This document shows, one piece after another, positions 17,535 through 26,605 of a DNA stretch of 40,124 bases. The notes beneath the pieces are model-generated. The model saw nothing but the letters and a program-made list of their open reading frames with translations. It had not been told where the DNA came from and searched no databases. Source of the stretch: Nitrospirae bacterium JdFR-81 (GTDB lineage Bacteria; Nitrospirota; Thermodesulfovibrionia; UBA6902); NCBI GenBank assembly GCA_002011735.1, contig MTOQ01000052.1, forward strand, positions 1 through 40,124. The letters are read 5' to 3'. Position numbers and translations under genes: made by a program. Position 1 is the first letter of the stretch, and every line of letters begins with the position of its first letter.

Positions 17535-18701
17535 TCACCTGTCCCAGACCCTGTCAGGCTGTTTCTCGTACTCATAGGGGTACTCCTCCTGATGGGTCAT
17601 CAGCTCTCCGCTTATAAACGCCTCGGTCATGCGGAAGGCCTCATCATCTGGATACTGGACAGGTGGATGCTTGCAGAAGTATGCAGAGGGCGCATGGAGC
17701 ACGCCACCCTCTCCACGATCAAGCGCAAGCTTCAGGCAGCGGATGGCGTCAATGGCAACACCTGCGGAATTTGGTGAGTCCTCAACAGAGAGCCTGAGCT
17801 CGAGATTCATGGGCACATCCCCGAATATCCTGCCCTCCATGCGGATGAAACAGACCTTGTTGTCCTTCTGCCACGGGACATAGTCACTCGGGCCGATGTG
17901 GATGTTCTCAGGATCGAGCCTCTCCTCAAGGATCGACTGGACCGCCTCTGTCTTGGACCTCTTCTTTGATGCAAGCCTGCTCCTGTTGAGCATATTGAGG
18001 AAGTCTGTATTGCCACCGGTGTTGAGCTGGTATGTCCTGTCCAGCTTGACACCCCTCTTCCTGAAGAGGTCAGCCAGGGTCCTGTGGGTGATGGTCGCAC
18101 CGATCTGGGCCTTTATATCATCGCCTATGATCGGCAGACCCCTCTCCCTGAACCTCTCTGCCCAGAGGGGGGTGCTTGCTATAAAGACAGGTATATTGTT
18201 TATAAACCCTATCCCTGCCTCAAGGGCGCACTCGGCATAAAACTTGGAGCCCTCCTCAGAACCAACCGGCAGGTAATTGAGGAGCATCTCTGCACCTGAC
18301 TCCCTGAGGACCTTCACCACCTCCTCCTTTGTCGGTTCGGGCTCATCACTGAGGACAAAGGTGTTCTTCTCGGGATAATCGCGCATATGCTCTGAGAAGC
18401 CATCCAGCACCCTCCCCATCATCACCTTCACCCCTGTCTTCGGCATATCCTTGCAGAAGACAGCGGTGCAGTTTGGCTCTGCAAAGATGGCCTCATTGAC
18501 ATCCTTGCCGACCTTCCTCTTGTCGATATCAAACGCTGCCACCACCTCGATATCGTAAGGCCTGTAACCACCGATCTCCCAGTGCATGAGACCGATTGCG
18601 TCCTCGGCATTCTTTGTCCTGTAATATTCAATACCCTGCAGCAGGGAACTGACACAGTTCCCAACGCCAGCGATTGCTATCCTTATCTTCTCCCTTTTCA
18701 T
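17535..18701 (-). CDS. ino1: Myo-inositol-1-phosphate synthase
   Basis: Makes 1D-myo-inositol 3-phosphate from glucose 6-phosphate with NAD, the first step to inositol lipids or inositol-phosphate solutes. 388 aa from the chosen start, the short bacterial/archaeal type. NAD-binding [13 protein letters not shown] (about 11-23), [37 protein letters not shown] and [16 protein letters not shown] are present. ATG 18701 has GGGAGG seven bases upstream; ATG 18707 is only one base from it and is rejected. No partner enzymes for inositol use are in the window, so the end product is unknown. Confidence 0.93.
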   Translation of the reverse strand: MKREKIRIAIAGVGNCVSSLLQGIEYYRTKNAEDAIGLMHWEIGGYRPYDIEVVAAFDIDKRKVGKDVNEAIFAEPNCTAVFCKDMPKTGVKVMMGRVLDGFSEHMRDYPEKNTFVLSDEPEPTKEEVVKVLRESGAEMLLNYLPVGSEEGSKFYAECALEAGIGFINNIPVFIASTPLWAERFRERGLPIIGDDIKAQIGATITHRTLADLFRKRGVKLDRTYQLNTGGNTDFLNMLNRSRLASKKRSKTEAVQSILEERLDPENIHIGPSDYVPWQKDNKVCFIRMEGRIFGDVPMNLELRLSVEDSPNSAGVAIDAIRCLKLALDRGEGGVLHAPSAYFCKHPPVQYPDDEAFRMTEAFISGELMTHQEEYPYEYEKQPDRVWDR

Positions 18702-18725
18702 ACGCATACCTCCCTACTCGTTTTT

Positions 18726-18757
18726 CTGATTACGAAACCTGTTTGAAACCCAATCAG
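18726..18757. promoter_or_regulatory. Inverted repeat in the ino1-dcd divergent spacer
   Basis: CTGATT (18726-18731) and AATCAG (18752-18757) form a 6-bp inverted pair around a 20-base centre, within the 204-bp AT-rich spacer between the divergent ino1 and dcd genes. It could be an operator or part of the ino1 leader. The evidence is weak. Confidence 0.25.
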
Positions 18758-18905
18758 CGGTAACGAAAAAATCTTACCAAAAAAAATCTTATTTATCAAT
18801 AGCAGAAGAGGGGGTTTGTTGTAAATACCAGGGCCTTTATGGTAGTCTTTAGCATCTGAGGGTTTCGGAGGCCTCATCACTCCAGAGAGAAGGGGAGAGT
18901 ATCAG

Positions 18906-19454
18906 ATGGTGAAGAACGATCGCTGGATAAGGGAGATGGCCAGGAAGGGTATGATAACACCCTTTGAGGAGGGGCAGGTCAGGAAGGGTGTCATATCCTA
19001 TGGGTTAAGCTCCTATGGATATGATATGAGGATAGGGGATGAATTCAAGATATTCACGAATATAAACAGCACGGTGATCGATCCAAAGGGGTTTGATCCC
19101 CAGAGCTTCGTGGACTTTAAGGGTGAGGTCTGTGTGATACCCCCGAACTCCTTTGTCCTCGCTTCCTCGGTTGAATACTTCAGGATACCCAGGGATGTGA
19201 TAGTGATATGTCTGGGCAAGTCCACGTATGCAAGGTGTGGCATAGTGGTCAATGTCACACCCCTTGAGCCTGAATGGGAGGGGCATGTCACCATAGAGAT
19301 ATCAAACACCACACCACTGCCTGCCCGTATATACGCCAACGAGGGGATAGCACAGTTGATATTCCTTGGTGCCGAGGAGGTGTGTGCAAGATCCTATGCT
19401 GACAAGACCGGTAAGTATCAGGCACAGAAGGGGATAACACTGCCAAAGATTTAG
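18906..19454 (+). CDS. dcd: dCTP deaminase
   Basis: Deaminates dCTP to dUTP, feeding dTTP synthesis. 182 aa. Family marks are [13 protein letters not shown] near 36-48, the catalytic-site strand [24 protein letters not shown] (nine-residue parts: GKSTYARCG and PLEPEWEGH) with the catalytic Glu, and [10 protein letters not shown] at the end. Because the C-terminal YQ.QKGI is the mono-functional form and no dUTPase fusion is seen, dUTP hydrolysis must come from elsewhere. GGGGAG lies nine bases before the ATG. First gene of the dcd-pyrF-trpE operon. Confidence 0.95.
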   Translation: MVKNDRWIREMARKGMITPFEEGQVRKGVISYGLSSYGYDMRIGDEFKIFTNINSTVIDPKGFDPQSFVDFKGEVCVIPPNSFVLASSVEYFRIPRDVIVICLGKSTYARCGIVVNVTPLEPEWEGHVTIEISNTTPLPARIYANEGIAQLIFLGAEEVCARSYADKTGKYQAQKGITLPKI

Positions 19455-19460
19455 GGCCCT

Positions 19461-20186
19461 ATGAAGTCCGAAGACCGTATAATCCTTGCCCTTGATGTGG
19501 CAGGCTATGAAGAGGCCATCGATATCGCCTCAAGGTTCAGAGATCATATAGACATATTCAAGGTCGGTCCAGAGCTCTTCACCTCCTCAGGGCCGAGGAT
19601 CGTGGAGCAGCTGAACCTGATGGGCAAGAGGGTATTTCTTGACCTGAAATACCATGACATCCCCAGTACGGTGAGCAGGGCTGTAGAGGTGGCGGCAAGG
19701 CTCGGTGTGTTCATGCTCACCCTCCACACCATGGGTGGCCTTGAGATGATGAGACAGACAGTGGACAGGCTCGTTGAGGTCACCCTGAGGGACAATATAA
19801 CCAGGCCAAAACTCCTTGGTGTGACCGTATTGACGAGCATAGACCGTGAGGTGCTGATAAACGAACTCGGTATCACCCACAACATCACCCTCCAGGTGAG
19901 GCACCTTGCAGGGCTTGCCATAAAGGCAGGGCTTGACGGTGTGGTCGCCTCACCGAATGAGCTTGAGATGTTGAGGTTCCACTACAAAGACCTGCTGATC
20001 GTCACACCTGGCATAAGGCCCTCATGGAGTCAGAAGGATGACCAGAAGAGGACCATGACACCATCTGAGGCCATGAGGAAAGGGGCGGATTACATCGTGG
20101 TAGGAAGGCCCATCCTCTCCCACCCTGACCCCAGCCATGCCCTCGAGATGCTTATAGAAGAGATGCGATTCGGATATTCCGGCTGA
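19461..20186 (+). CDS. pyrF: Orotidine 5'-phosphate decarboxylase
   Basis: Final step of UMP synthesis. 241 aa. LALDVAGYEEA near 9-19, the catalytic DLKYHDIP (Asp61, Lys63, Asp66) and the phosphate-binding GIRPSW plus DYIVVGRPI are intact. Six bases after dcd and three bases before trpE, so pyrimidine and aromatic synthesis genes share a transcript. Confidence 0.97.
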   Translation: MKSEDRIILALDVAGYEEAIDIASRFRDHIDIFKVGPELFTSSGPRIVEQLNLMGKRVFLDLKYHDIPSTVSRAVEVAARLGVFMLTLHTMGGLEMMRQTVDRLVEVTLRDNITRPKLLGVTVLTSIDREVLINELGITHNITLQVRHLAGLAIKAGLDGVVASPNELEMLRFHYKDLLIVTPGIRPSWSQKDDQKRTMTPSEAMRKGADYIVVGRPILSHPDPSHALEMLIEEMRFGYSG

Positions 20187-20189
20187 TAA

Positions 20190-21674
20190 ATGCTTAAGTC
20201 AGCGATCCTACCCCCAAAAAAGGTATTCATTGAAGAGGCCAGGGCAGGCATTATAGGCCCTGTGTATATGAGGCTGCCCTTTATATCTCCAAGAAGCATC
20301 TATGAGTCCATAATGGGCAGGCATAGCTTTCTGCTTGAGAGCATAAAGGGGCCTGAGAGGATCGCCCGTTACTCGATATGTGGTGGTGGGCCCTTTCTCA
20401 TCTTCAGGGTGAAGAACCAGCAGGTGGTGATAGAGGGTGGAGAGGGCAGGAGCTCCATCTCCTCGGGCCACCCACTCAGGATACTCAGGGGGTTAATGAA
20501 GAGATACAGGATGCGTCCAAACCCTGAGCTACCACCCTTTGTCGGCGGTGTGGTGGGGGTCCTGAGCTATGACTTCGTCCATTACTTCGAGAGGCTCCCA
20601 AGGACCACCATTGATGACCTCAATCTGCCTGATGCAGATTTCCTCTTTGTGGATACGGTGGTCGTGACAGACCACAAACTCGGTCACACCTTCATCATCT
20701 CTGCACCAGGTGCATCAGAGATGATCACAGGAAAGGGGAGTGAGGATTGGGGTGATTACTATGAGATGGCCTGTGAGAGGCTGAACGCTCTTTACAGGAG
20801 GATCATTAATGCCCCTGCCACCAGACGGCCACCGAGGCAGACATCGGACATCTGCATAAGACACGAGATGGATAAGAAGACCTATATGGATATGGTGAAG
20901 AGGGCAAAGGAGTACATAAGGGCAGGTGACATATTCCAGGCGAACCTGTCTCAGAGGGTCTCAGCGCACACGCCAGACATACATCCATGGGACATCTACA
21001 ACATCCTGAGCATGATCAACCCATCCCCCTTTGCAGCATTCATGGACATGGGGGCCTATCACATAGTAAGCTCATCGCCTGAAAGGCTTGTGAGGGTGAA
21101 CTCCGGCACCGTGGAGACAAGGCCCATAGCAGGCACAAGGCCAAGGGGTGCCGATGAGTATACAGACAGGATCATGAGGGCCGAACTTCTGCTTGATGAG
21201 AAGGAGAGGGCAGAGCACATCATGCTCATAGACCTTGAGAGGAACGACCTTGGCAAGATATCCGATTATGGGAGTGTCGTTGTGGATGAGCTGATGATCA
21301 CAGAGGATTACTCCCATGTCATCCATATAGTGTCAAACATAAAGGGCAGGATGGCCCCTGACAGGGACTGCTTCGATGCCATAAGGGCGGTATTCCCTGG
21401 TGGCACTATAACAGGTGTCCCGAAGGTCAGGTGCATGGAGATAATCGATGAGTTAGAACCAACATCGAGGGGGCCGTATACAGGTTCACTCGGCTATATC
21501 AGCTTTACAGGCGCCATGGACCTGAACATTATAATAAGGACGTTCATCATAAAGGACTCACTTGCATATGTCCAGGCAGGTGCTGGCATCGTTGCAGACT
21601 CTGACCCTGAAAGGGAATACTATGAGACCCTCAAGAAGGCAGAGGCGCTTATAAGGACACTTGAGGCTATCTGA
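20190..21674 (+). CDS. trpE: Anthranilate synthase component I
   Basis: Chorismate-using enzyme of tryptophan synthesis, working with an amidotransferase (TrpG) that is not in the window. 494 aa. The N-terminal part keeps SFLLES, the tryptophan feedback site; the C-terminal chorismate domain has NLSQRVSAH, SSSPERLV, RPIAGTRPRG near 309-318, LIDLERNDLG and PGGTITGVPKVRCME. Alanine in PIAGT points to TrpE; PabB normally has Lys there. The possibility of a PabB cannot be fully excluded. Its last eight bases overlap the end of the convergent MglA-like gene. Confidence 0.85.
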   Translation: MLKSAILPPKKVFIEEARAGIIGPVYMRLPFISPRSIYESIMGRHSFLLESIKGPERIARYSICGGGPFLIFRVKNQQVVIEGGEGRSSISSGHPLRILRGLMKRYRMRPNPELPPFVGGVVGVLSYDFVHYFERLPRTTIDDLNLPDADFLFVDTVVVTDHKLGHTFIISAPGASEMITGKGSEDWGDYYEMACERLNALYRRIINAPATRRPPRQTSDICIRHEMDKKTYMDMVKRAKEYIRAGDIFQANLSQRVSAHTPDIHPWDIYNILSMINPSPFAAFMDMGAYHIVSSSPERLVRVNSGTVETRPIAGTRPRGADEYTDRIMRAELLLDEKERAEHIMLIDLERNDLGKISDYGSVVVDELMITEDYSHVIHIVSNIKGRMAPDRDCFDAIRAVFPGGTITGVPKVRCMEIIDELEPTSRGPYTGSLGYISFTGAMDLNIIIRTFIIKDSLAYVQAGAGIVADSDPEREYYETLKKAEALIRTLEAI

Positions 21675-22683
21675 AGAGCCTGAAGCCCCTCTTCTGCTTC
21701 TTCAGCTCTGAGAACAGATCCTTGAGCTCATTCAGTGCCTCGATACTCTTTGACTGGTTTATCTGGATGCCCTTCAGGCTACGATTGAGCTCTGAGAGGC
21801 TCTCTTTGAGACCATTGATTGCACCAACGATCTCTGAGAGGTCGGGTGCCACCACCTGAGGAGGGGCCTGCTGTGGCTGTGCAGCCTTCGGGAAGGAGAC
21901 GACCTCTTCCACAGGCTGGGCAGGTGCGGGCCTTACAGGCTCGGGCCTCCTTGGCTCCTCAACTGCAACCCTCTTCAGCTCCTCCACAACCTCCACGGGC
22001 TTCTCTGTAGCCACGGGCCTCTCGGCCTTCTCCTTTGCCACGGCCTTCGGTATCCTGCCAGAGGATATGAAGGAGGTCTCCGGTATCTTTATATCCACAT
22101 TGTGCCTCTTCTTTATATACTCAAGTGCATCCCTGGCGATCTGCATAAACGTCTTCTCCACACCCTTCCCCTCGGTGGCAACGGCCTCGAAATAGGGTGC
22201 ACCCTCCTTGTTCAGGTCATTGTTCAGCTCCTCGATACTCATGATGTTCTCTATATCCCTCTTGTTGTATTGAAACACCTTCGGGATATCCAGGGGTATG
22301 TTATTCGCCTCAAGGTTCTCCCTCATGTTGATAAGGCTCTCGATGTTCTGCTCCTTCATGCTCGTCTGGGAGTCTGCAACAAAGACGACCGCATCAGCAC
22401 CCTTCAGGACCAGGCGCCTGGTTGCATTGTATCTGACCTGGCCAGGAACGGTATAGAGCTGGAACCTGATATTGAACTCGCTGATCTTTCCGACATCAAC
22501 AGGGAGGAAGTCAAAGAATATCGTCCTGTCACCCTCTGTGGCCATGGAGATGAGTTTGCCCCTTGCATCAGAGGGCAGCACGGAGTGTAGATACTGGAGG
22601 TTTGTCGTCTTGCCTGAGAAGCCAGGACCGTAATAGACGATCTTCAGGGTGATCTCTTTTGTCGTGTAATTAAATAAAGCCAT
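21667..22683 (-). CDS. MglA-like Ras-family GTPase with long coiled-coil tail
   Basis: Small GTPase of the bacterial MglA group, which in Myxococcus sets cell polarity. Residues 1-195 are the GTPase: P-loop GPGFSGKTTN (19-28), switch II TVPGQVRYNATR (78-89), NKRD (140-143). Glutamine at 82 in the PGQ motif is kept. Residues about 200-280 are a Pro/Glu/Val-rich linker, and 281-330 a heptad-like helix (LSEIVGAINGLKESLSELN, IEALNELKDLFSELKK) ending in RGFRLFR. Normal MglA is about 195 aa, so the 143-residue tail is extra. No MglB (roadblock) gene is next to it. There is no clear ribosome site before the ATG. Confidence 0.9.
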   Translation of the reverse strand: MALFNYTTKEITLKIVYYGPGFSGKTTNLQYLHSVLPSDARGKLISMATEGDRTIFFDFLPVDVGKISEFNIRFQLYTVPGQVRYNATRRLVLKGADAVVFVADSQTSMKEQNIESLINMRENLEANNIPLDIPKVFQYNKRDIENIMSIEELNNDLNKEGAPYFEAVATEGKGVEKTFMQIARDALEYIKKRHNVDIKIPETSFISSGRIPKAVAKEKAERPVATEKPVEVVEELKRVAVEEPRRPEPVRPAPAQPVEEVVSFPKAAQPQQAPPQVVAPDLSEIVGAINGLKESLSELNRSLKGIQINQSKSIEALNELKDLFSELKKQKRGFRLFR

Positions 22684-22693
22684 TCGTAGAAAT

Positions 22694-22722
22694 ACTATAC
22701 AATTTTTTAAAAATTTAGTAAA
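22694..22722 (-). promoter_or_regulatory. Candidate promoter for the MglA-like gene
   Basis: Minus-strand TTTACT (22722 to 22717), a 17-base AT-rich spacer, and TATAGT (22699 to 22694), 4 of 6 and 5 of 6. It would start transcription about 5 bases upstream of the ATG at 22683, so the transcript would have a very short leader, consistent with the missing ribosome site. Confidence 0.45.
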
Positions 22723-22734
22723 GCATTATGCAAA

Positions 22735-23358
22735 TTAACTCAAGAGTGATAGCTCCATGACCTTCCTGAAGCTCCTCCTGTGGATGGGGCATGGCCCGTG
22801 TAGCTGAAGCAGTCTCACATGCTCCTGTGTTGAATACCCCTTGTGGCTCTTAAAATTATAAACAGGGTATCTATCATGATACTCCATCATTATCTCATCC
22901 CTTAACACCTTTGCCACGATCGAGGCCGATGCAATCGAGGCGCTCACCCTCTCGCCCTTCACTATAGACCTCTGCTCGATCTTGAGGGAAGGGAGGCTTA
23001 TGGCATCGATCAACAGTATATCAGGCCTGACCCTGAGGTCATCCACCGCCCTCTCCATGGCCAGCCTGGTGGCATTAAGGATATTCACCCTGTCTATGGT
23101 GTCGGCATCCACTATCCCGACCCCTATATCAATGGCCACAGAGACGATATCCCAGAAGAGCCTCCTTCGTAGCCCTTCGGTCGTCTGTTTGGAATCCCTC
23201 AGGTCTTTGATAACGATGTCCGGTGGAAGGATGACAGCAGAGGCCACCACAGGGCCTGCAAGGGGCCCCCTGCCTGCCTCATCAATGCCTGCTATAAGAG
23301 GGTATCTGTGTCGGACCCTGGCATCGTAAAGAAAGATGTCTTTCTCCTCCGAGCCCAT
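22735..23358 (-). CDS. rnhB: Ribonuclease HII
   Basis: Removes ribonucleotides and RNA primers from DNA. 207 aa. IAGIDEAGRGPLAGPV (22-37) holds the Asp-Glu pair Asp26-Glu27; LLIDAISLPSL carries the third acid and ASIVAKVLRDE the conserved basic and acidic residues. Last gene of the ribosomal/tRNA cluster, 26 bases after rplS. Confidence 0.96.
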   Translation of the reverse strand: MGSEEKDIFLYDARVRHRYPLIAGIDEAGRGPLAGPVVASAVILPPDIVIKDLRDSKQTTEGLRRRLFWDIVSVAIDIGVGIVDADTIDRVNILNATRLAMERAVDDLRVRPDILLIDAISLPSLKIEQRSIVKGERVSASIASASIVAKVLRDEIMMEYHDRYPVYNFKSHKGYSTQEHVRLLQLHGPCPIHRRSFRKVMELSLLS

Positions 23359-23384
23359 AAAAAGGGGCCTCCTGCCTCCCTGTA

Positions 23385-23738
23385 TCAGGCCCTGATGAAT
23401 GCCTTCTCCTTGATCTTTGCAGCCTTACCCTTCTTGTGGCGGATATAATAGAGCTTCGCCCTTCTCACATCGCCCCGTTTGACCACCCTGATCTCCTCTA
23501 TAAGGGGTGAGTGGAGGGGGAATATCTTCTCAACCCCGATGCCATAGGAAATCTTCCTCACCGTGAATGTCTCACGGAGTCCGCTCCCCCGCCTTGCTAT
23601 CACCACACCTTCAAAGGACTGGAGCCTCTCCTTATCGCCCTCCTTCACCCTCATCGTAACCCTCACCGTGTCACCTATATTAAAGGGCGGGACCTCTTTT
23701 TTCTTATAACCCTCTTCAACTATCTTTATCGCATCCAT
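23385..23738 (-). CDS. rplS: 50S ribosomal protein L19
   Basis: A 117-aa protein of the subunit interface. [28 protein letters not shown] contains the family start ([11 protein letters not shown]), followed by [31 protein letters not shown] in variant form and [14 protein letters not shown] lies seven bases before the ATG. Between trmD and rnhB, the usual order. Confidence 0.97.
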   Translation of the reverse strand: MDAIKIVEEGYKKKEVPPFNIGDTVRVTMRVKEGDKERLQSFEGVVIARRGSGLRETFTVRKISYGIGVEKIFPLHSPLIEEIRVVKRGDVRRAKLYYIRHKKGKAAKIKEKAFIRA

Positions 23739-23800
23739 CGTATACCTCCATAAAGGGGACTTTATCTCAAGGTTAAGATTTTACTATTTTATAACATAAT

Positions 23801-24538
23801 TTACAACAGCTCCTCCCTCAGCTCCGAGAGTATCCTCCTGTCAAGCTCAGAGAGCTCCATCCTCTCAAGGAGGTCAGGCCTCTTGATGAGTGTCCTCCTG
23901 AGGGCCTCCCGCCTCCTCCAGAGCCATATCTCTCTATGATTGCCTGAAAGCAGGACATCCGGGACCTTCATCCCCCTGAATTCACGGGGCCTTGTATAAT
24001 GGGGATATTCAAGCAACTGGGATGTGAATGACTCCTCCTCGGCCGACCTCTCATCACCCAGGGCCCCTGGGATGAGCCTCGTGGCAGCATCGATCACAAC
24101 GAGGGCGGCAAGCTCTCCACCTGTGATTATATAGTCTCCAATGGATATCTCATCATCAACAAGCGCAAGCCTCACCCTCTCATCAATCCCCTCATACCGT
24201 CCACATATAAAGATGAACCTCTGACCGCTCTGTGAGAACTCTTTGGCAATGGCCTGCGTGAATACCCTGCCCTGTGGACTCAGAAGCACAACCCTCCTCT
24301 CCTCACCATCACCCTTCAGGGCCTCGACCGCATTGAACAGGGGCTCGGGCTTGAGGACCATGCCTGCACCACCACCAAAGGGATAGTCATCCACCTTCCT
24401 GTGTCTGTCGGATGTAAAGTCCCTGAGATTGTATACCTTTACGTCAAGCAGCCCCTTCTCTTGTGCCCTCCTGAGGATGCTCTCATCGAGATAGGCCTTT
24501 ATTATATCAGGGAAGATCGTGAGGACATCGCATCTCAT
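23801..24538 (-). CDS. trmD: tRNA (guanine-N1)-methyltransferase
   Basis: Methylates G37 of tRNAs to keep reading frame, using SAM through a trefoil-knot (SPOUT) fold. 245 aa. [12 protein letters not shown] at the start, [28 protein letters not shown], and [14 protein letters not shown] with [15 protein letters not shown] mark the active site. In most bacteria rimM sits directly upstream; here the preceding region is a non-coding spacer with a terminator, so trmD probably has its own start or depends on read-through. Confidence 0.97.
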   Translation of the reverse strand: MRCDVLTIFPDIIKAYLDESILRRAQEKGLLDVKVYNLRDFTSDRHRKVDDYPFGGGAGMVLKPEPLFNAVEALKGDGEERRVVLLSPQGRVFTQAIAKEFSQSGQRFIFICGRYEGIDERVRLALVDDEISIGDYIITGGELAALVVIDAATRLIPGALGDERSAEEESFTSQLLEYPHYTRPREFRGMKVPDVLLSGNHREIWLWRRREALRRTLIKRPDLLERMELSELDRRILSELREELL

Positions 24539-24550
24539 ACCAAGGCCCTA

Positions 24551-24582
24551 AAAGAAAATCAGCCACGGCAGCAAGCCGTGGC
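24551..24582 (-). terminator. Intrinsic terminator between khpA and trmD
   Basis: On the minus strand, GCCACGGC and GCCGTGGC (24582 to 24562) form an 8-bp GC stem with a five-base loop, followed by TGATTTTCTTTT. It lies after khpA and 24 bases before the trmD start codon, so it could end the rpsP-khpA transcript or act as an attenuator for trmD. Confidence 0.7.
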
Positions 24583-24717
24583 AAAAACAACCCCTCTTAA
24601 TGGGTCCTTATTACTGTGGAAGTTGATCTCTCCACATCGGGCGGATCGGTTGTAGCCCAGAAAACCGCCAGACCCGTTCGACCGTCCACGAGAAAAGGTG
24701 TCCGAATGCCTGCTTAA
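24583..24717 (-). other. GC-rich spacer of unknown role where rimM is expected
   Basis: 135 bases directly after the khpA stop on the minus strand. It is GC-rich, unlike the AT-rich spacers elsewhere in the window, and contains potential pairings such as GGCGG with CCGCC. No intact gene is present; short open frames exist but have no start or ribosome site. It does not match the SRP RNA or any riboswitch signature I know. Possibilities are a leader RNA for trmD, a small RNA ending at the adjacent terminator, or an inserted repeat. Confidence 0.4.
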
Positions 24718-24948
24718 CTATTCAAGTATCTCAAGGACACACCGCTTGCCGAGTTTCGTCCCAGCAGCACTCAGGATCGTCCTCATCGCCCTGGCTGTCT
24801 TCCCCTGCTTCCCGATGACCTTTCCAAGATCAGACGGAGCCACCCTCAGTTCGTATACGGTAGTCCTTTCTCCATCAACCTCGGTAACAACAACCTCCTC
24901 TGGCTTGTCCACCAGAGCCTTTGCCATCTGTCCGATTAGTTCCTTCAT
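24718..24948 (-). CDS. khpA: KH-domain RNA-binding protein KhpA
   Basis: A 76-aa single KH-domain protein (YlqC/KhpA), which with KhpB binds many RNAs in other bacteria. It shows [19 protein letters not shown] at the start and the GxxG loop in [13 protein letters not shown]. The start at 24948 matches the family start and follows GGAGGT by four bases. An upstream GTG at 24981 would add 11 residues and overlap rpsP by four bases; it is less likely. Placed after rpsP as usual. Confidence 0.92.
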   Translation of the reverse strand: MKELIGQMAKALVDKPEEVVVTEVDGERTTVYELRVAPSDLGKVIGKQGKTARAMRTILSAAGTKLGKRCVLEILE

Positions 24949-24977
24949 CTCCACCTCCATGTGCATCTGGGCTGTTT

Positions 24978-25214
24978 TCACAGGCCCGCGATTTTCAAAA
25001 GCTTCTTAGCGATAGCAGTTGGTTGTGCACCACGATCGAGCCAGTATTTGGCCCTCTCTATGTCTATCCTTACCTCTGAGGGCTCCTTCATTGGATCATA
25101 GATACCTATGATCTCAAGAAAAGGACCATCCCTCCTCTTGCGTGAATCAGCCACTACAACCCTGTAAAACGGCCTCTTCTTCTTGCCCCTCCTTGTTAAC
25201 CTGATCCTGACCAC
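24978..25214 (-). CDS. rpsP: 30S ribosomal protein S16
   Basis: 78 aa. [17 protein letters not shown] at the start and [18 protein letters not shown] are the family signature. It begins with GTG (25214), with GGAGG seven bases upstream. First ribosomal gene of the cluster after ffh. Confidence 0.97.
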   Translation of the reverse strand: MVRIRLTRRGKKKRPFYRVVVADSRKRRDGPFLEIIGIYDPMKEPSEVRIDIERAKYWLDRGAQPTAIAKKLLKIAGL

Positions 25215-25282
25215 AACGATCCCTCCACACCAGCTATAGTAAAATGCTCAATATTTTACACCAATCTGACCAAAAGATTCAA

Positions 25283-26602
25283 CTAAAACCTGAATTGGGG
25301 AAGGCCGAGGCCCTTGCCCTTCCTCACCTTCTTGAGCATCTTCTTCATGGCCACATACTGCTTGATCAACCTGTTCACATCTGCAACCGTTGTGCCACTG
25401 CCCTGCGCTATCCTCCTCTTACGGCTGCTGTTGATTATAGTATAATTCGCCCTCTCCTCTTTTGTCATCGAGTTTATTATCGCCTCGATCTTGACAAACG
25501 CCCTGTCATCCACCTTGAGCCCCTTCATATGCTTCCCCAGCCCCGGGATCATACTCAGTATATTCTCCAGAGGCCCCATCCTCCTTATCTGATTTATCTG
25601 CGCCTTCAGGTCATCAAAGGTGAATATGTTCTTCCTCAGCCTCTCCTCAAGCGACATCGCCTCCCTCATATCGACCGCCGCCTGTGCCTTCTCAACAAGA
25701 CTCACCACATCACCCATACCCAGTATCCTTGAGGCCATCCTGTCGGGGTGGAACGGCTCAAGGAAGTCCAACTTCTCACCCACACCGATGAACTTTATAG
25801 GTTTGCCTGTAACCGAGACGATCGACAGCGCTGCCCCTCCCCTTGCGTCACCATCCATCTTCGTAAGGATCACACCATCTATATCAAGCCTCTCATTAAA
25901 TGCCTTTGCTATATTCACTGCGTCCTGGCCTGTCATGGCATCTGCAACAAGCAGTGTCTCCCTTGGCCTCGCCCTCTCCTTCAGCTCCTCAAGCTCCCTC
26001 ATGAGCTCTTCATTTATATGGAGCCTTCCTGCTGTATCAAGTATGAGGATATCCCTCCCCTCACGATTCGCTATATCGAATGCCCCTGAATAGACATTGA
26101 GCGGGTTGTCTCCGGCATGTGTAGAATGGACAGGCACATCTATCTGCTCACCCAGTGACCTGAGCTGCTCTATGGCAGCTGGCCTCTGGGTGTCGAGTGC
26201 AACAAGCATGGGCCTTCTTCCATCCTTTTTAAAGCCCTTTGCAAGCTTTGCAGCAGTGGTGGTCTTGCCCGAACCATGAAGCCCCACGAGCATAATGACC
26301 GTTGGTGGATTGGGTGCAAGGCTGATCTTGCTCTGTCCTCCGCCCATCAGACTGCAGAGCTCGTCATGGACGATCTTGACAACCTGCTGTCCCGGGGTTA
26401 TGCTCTCGATCACCTCCTTACCAACGGCCCTCTCCTTCACCCTCTCCACAAAGTCCTTGACCACCTTGAAGTTGACATCGGCCTCAAGAAGGGCCATCCT
26501 CACCTCCTTGAGGGCTGCAACGACATCCTCCTCCCTGAGCAGTCCCCTGCCCTTCAGCTTCCTGAATATTCCATCCAGCCTCTCTGACAATGATTCAAAC
26601 AT
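25283..26602 (-). CDS. ffh: Signal recognition particle protein Ffh
   Basis: GTPase that, with 4.5S RNA, brings nascent membrane proteins to FtsY. 439 aa. NG domain with P-loop GLHGSGKTTTAAKL (about 107-120), DTQRPAA, DTAGRL and TKMDGDARGG; the methionine-rich M domain from about 300 includes RRMGPLENILSMIPGLG and SGTTVADVNRLIKQY. The 4.5S RNA gene itself is not in the window. Confidence 0.98.
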   Translation of the reverse strand: MFESLSERLDGIFRKLKGRGLLREEDVVAALKEVRMALLEADVNFKVVKDFVERVKERAVGKEVIESITPGQQVVKIVHDELCSLMGGGQSKISLAPNPPTVIMLVGLHGSGKTTTAAKLAKGFKKDGRRPMLVALDTQRPAAIEQLRSLGEQIDVPVHSTHAGDNPLNVYSGAFDIANREGRDILILDTAGRLHINEELMRELEELKERARPRETLLVADAMTGQDAVNIAKAFNERLDIDGVILTKMDGDARGGAALSIVSVTGKPIKFIGVGEKLDFLEPFHPDRMASRILGMGDVVSLVEKAQAAVDMREAMSLEERLRKNIFTFDDLKAQINQIRRMGPLENILSMIPGLGKHMKGLKVDDRAFVKIEAIINSMTKEERANYTIINSSRKRRIAQGSGTTVADVNRLIKQYVAMKKMLKKVRKGKGLGLPQFRF

Positions 26603-26605
26603 GGC

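Noticed and set aside
20190-21674. Assignment as aminodeoxychorismate synthase PabB
   Set aside because: The PIAGT motif (Ala in place of the PabB Lys) and the N-terminal LLES tryptophan site favour TrpE.
24583-24717. Short open frames in the khpA-trmD spacer as a rimM remnant or small gene
   Set aside because: No start codon with a ribosome site and no similarity to RimM motifs; the stretch is only 135 bases against about 510 for rimM.
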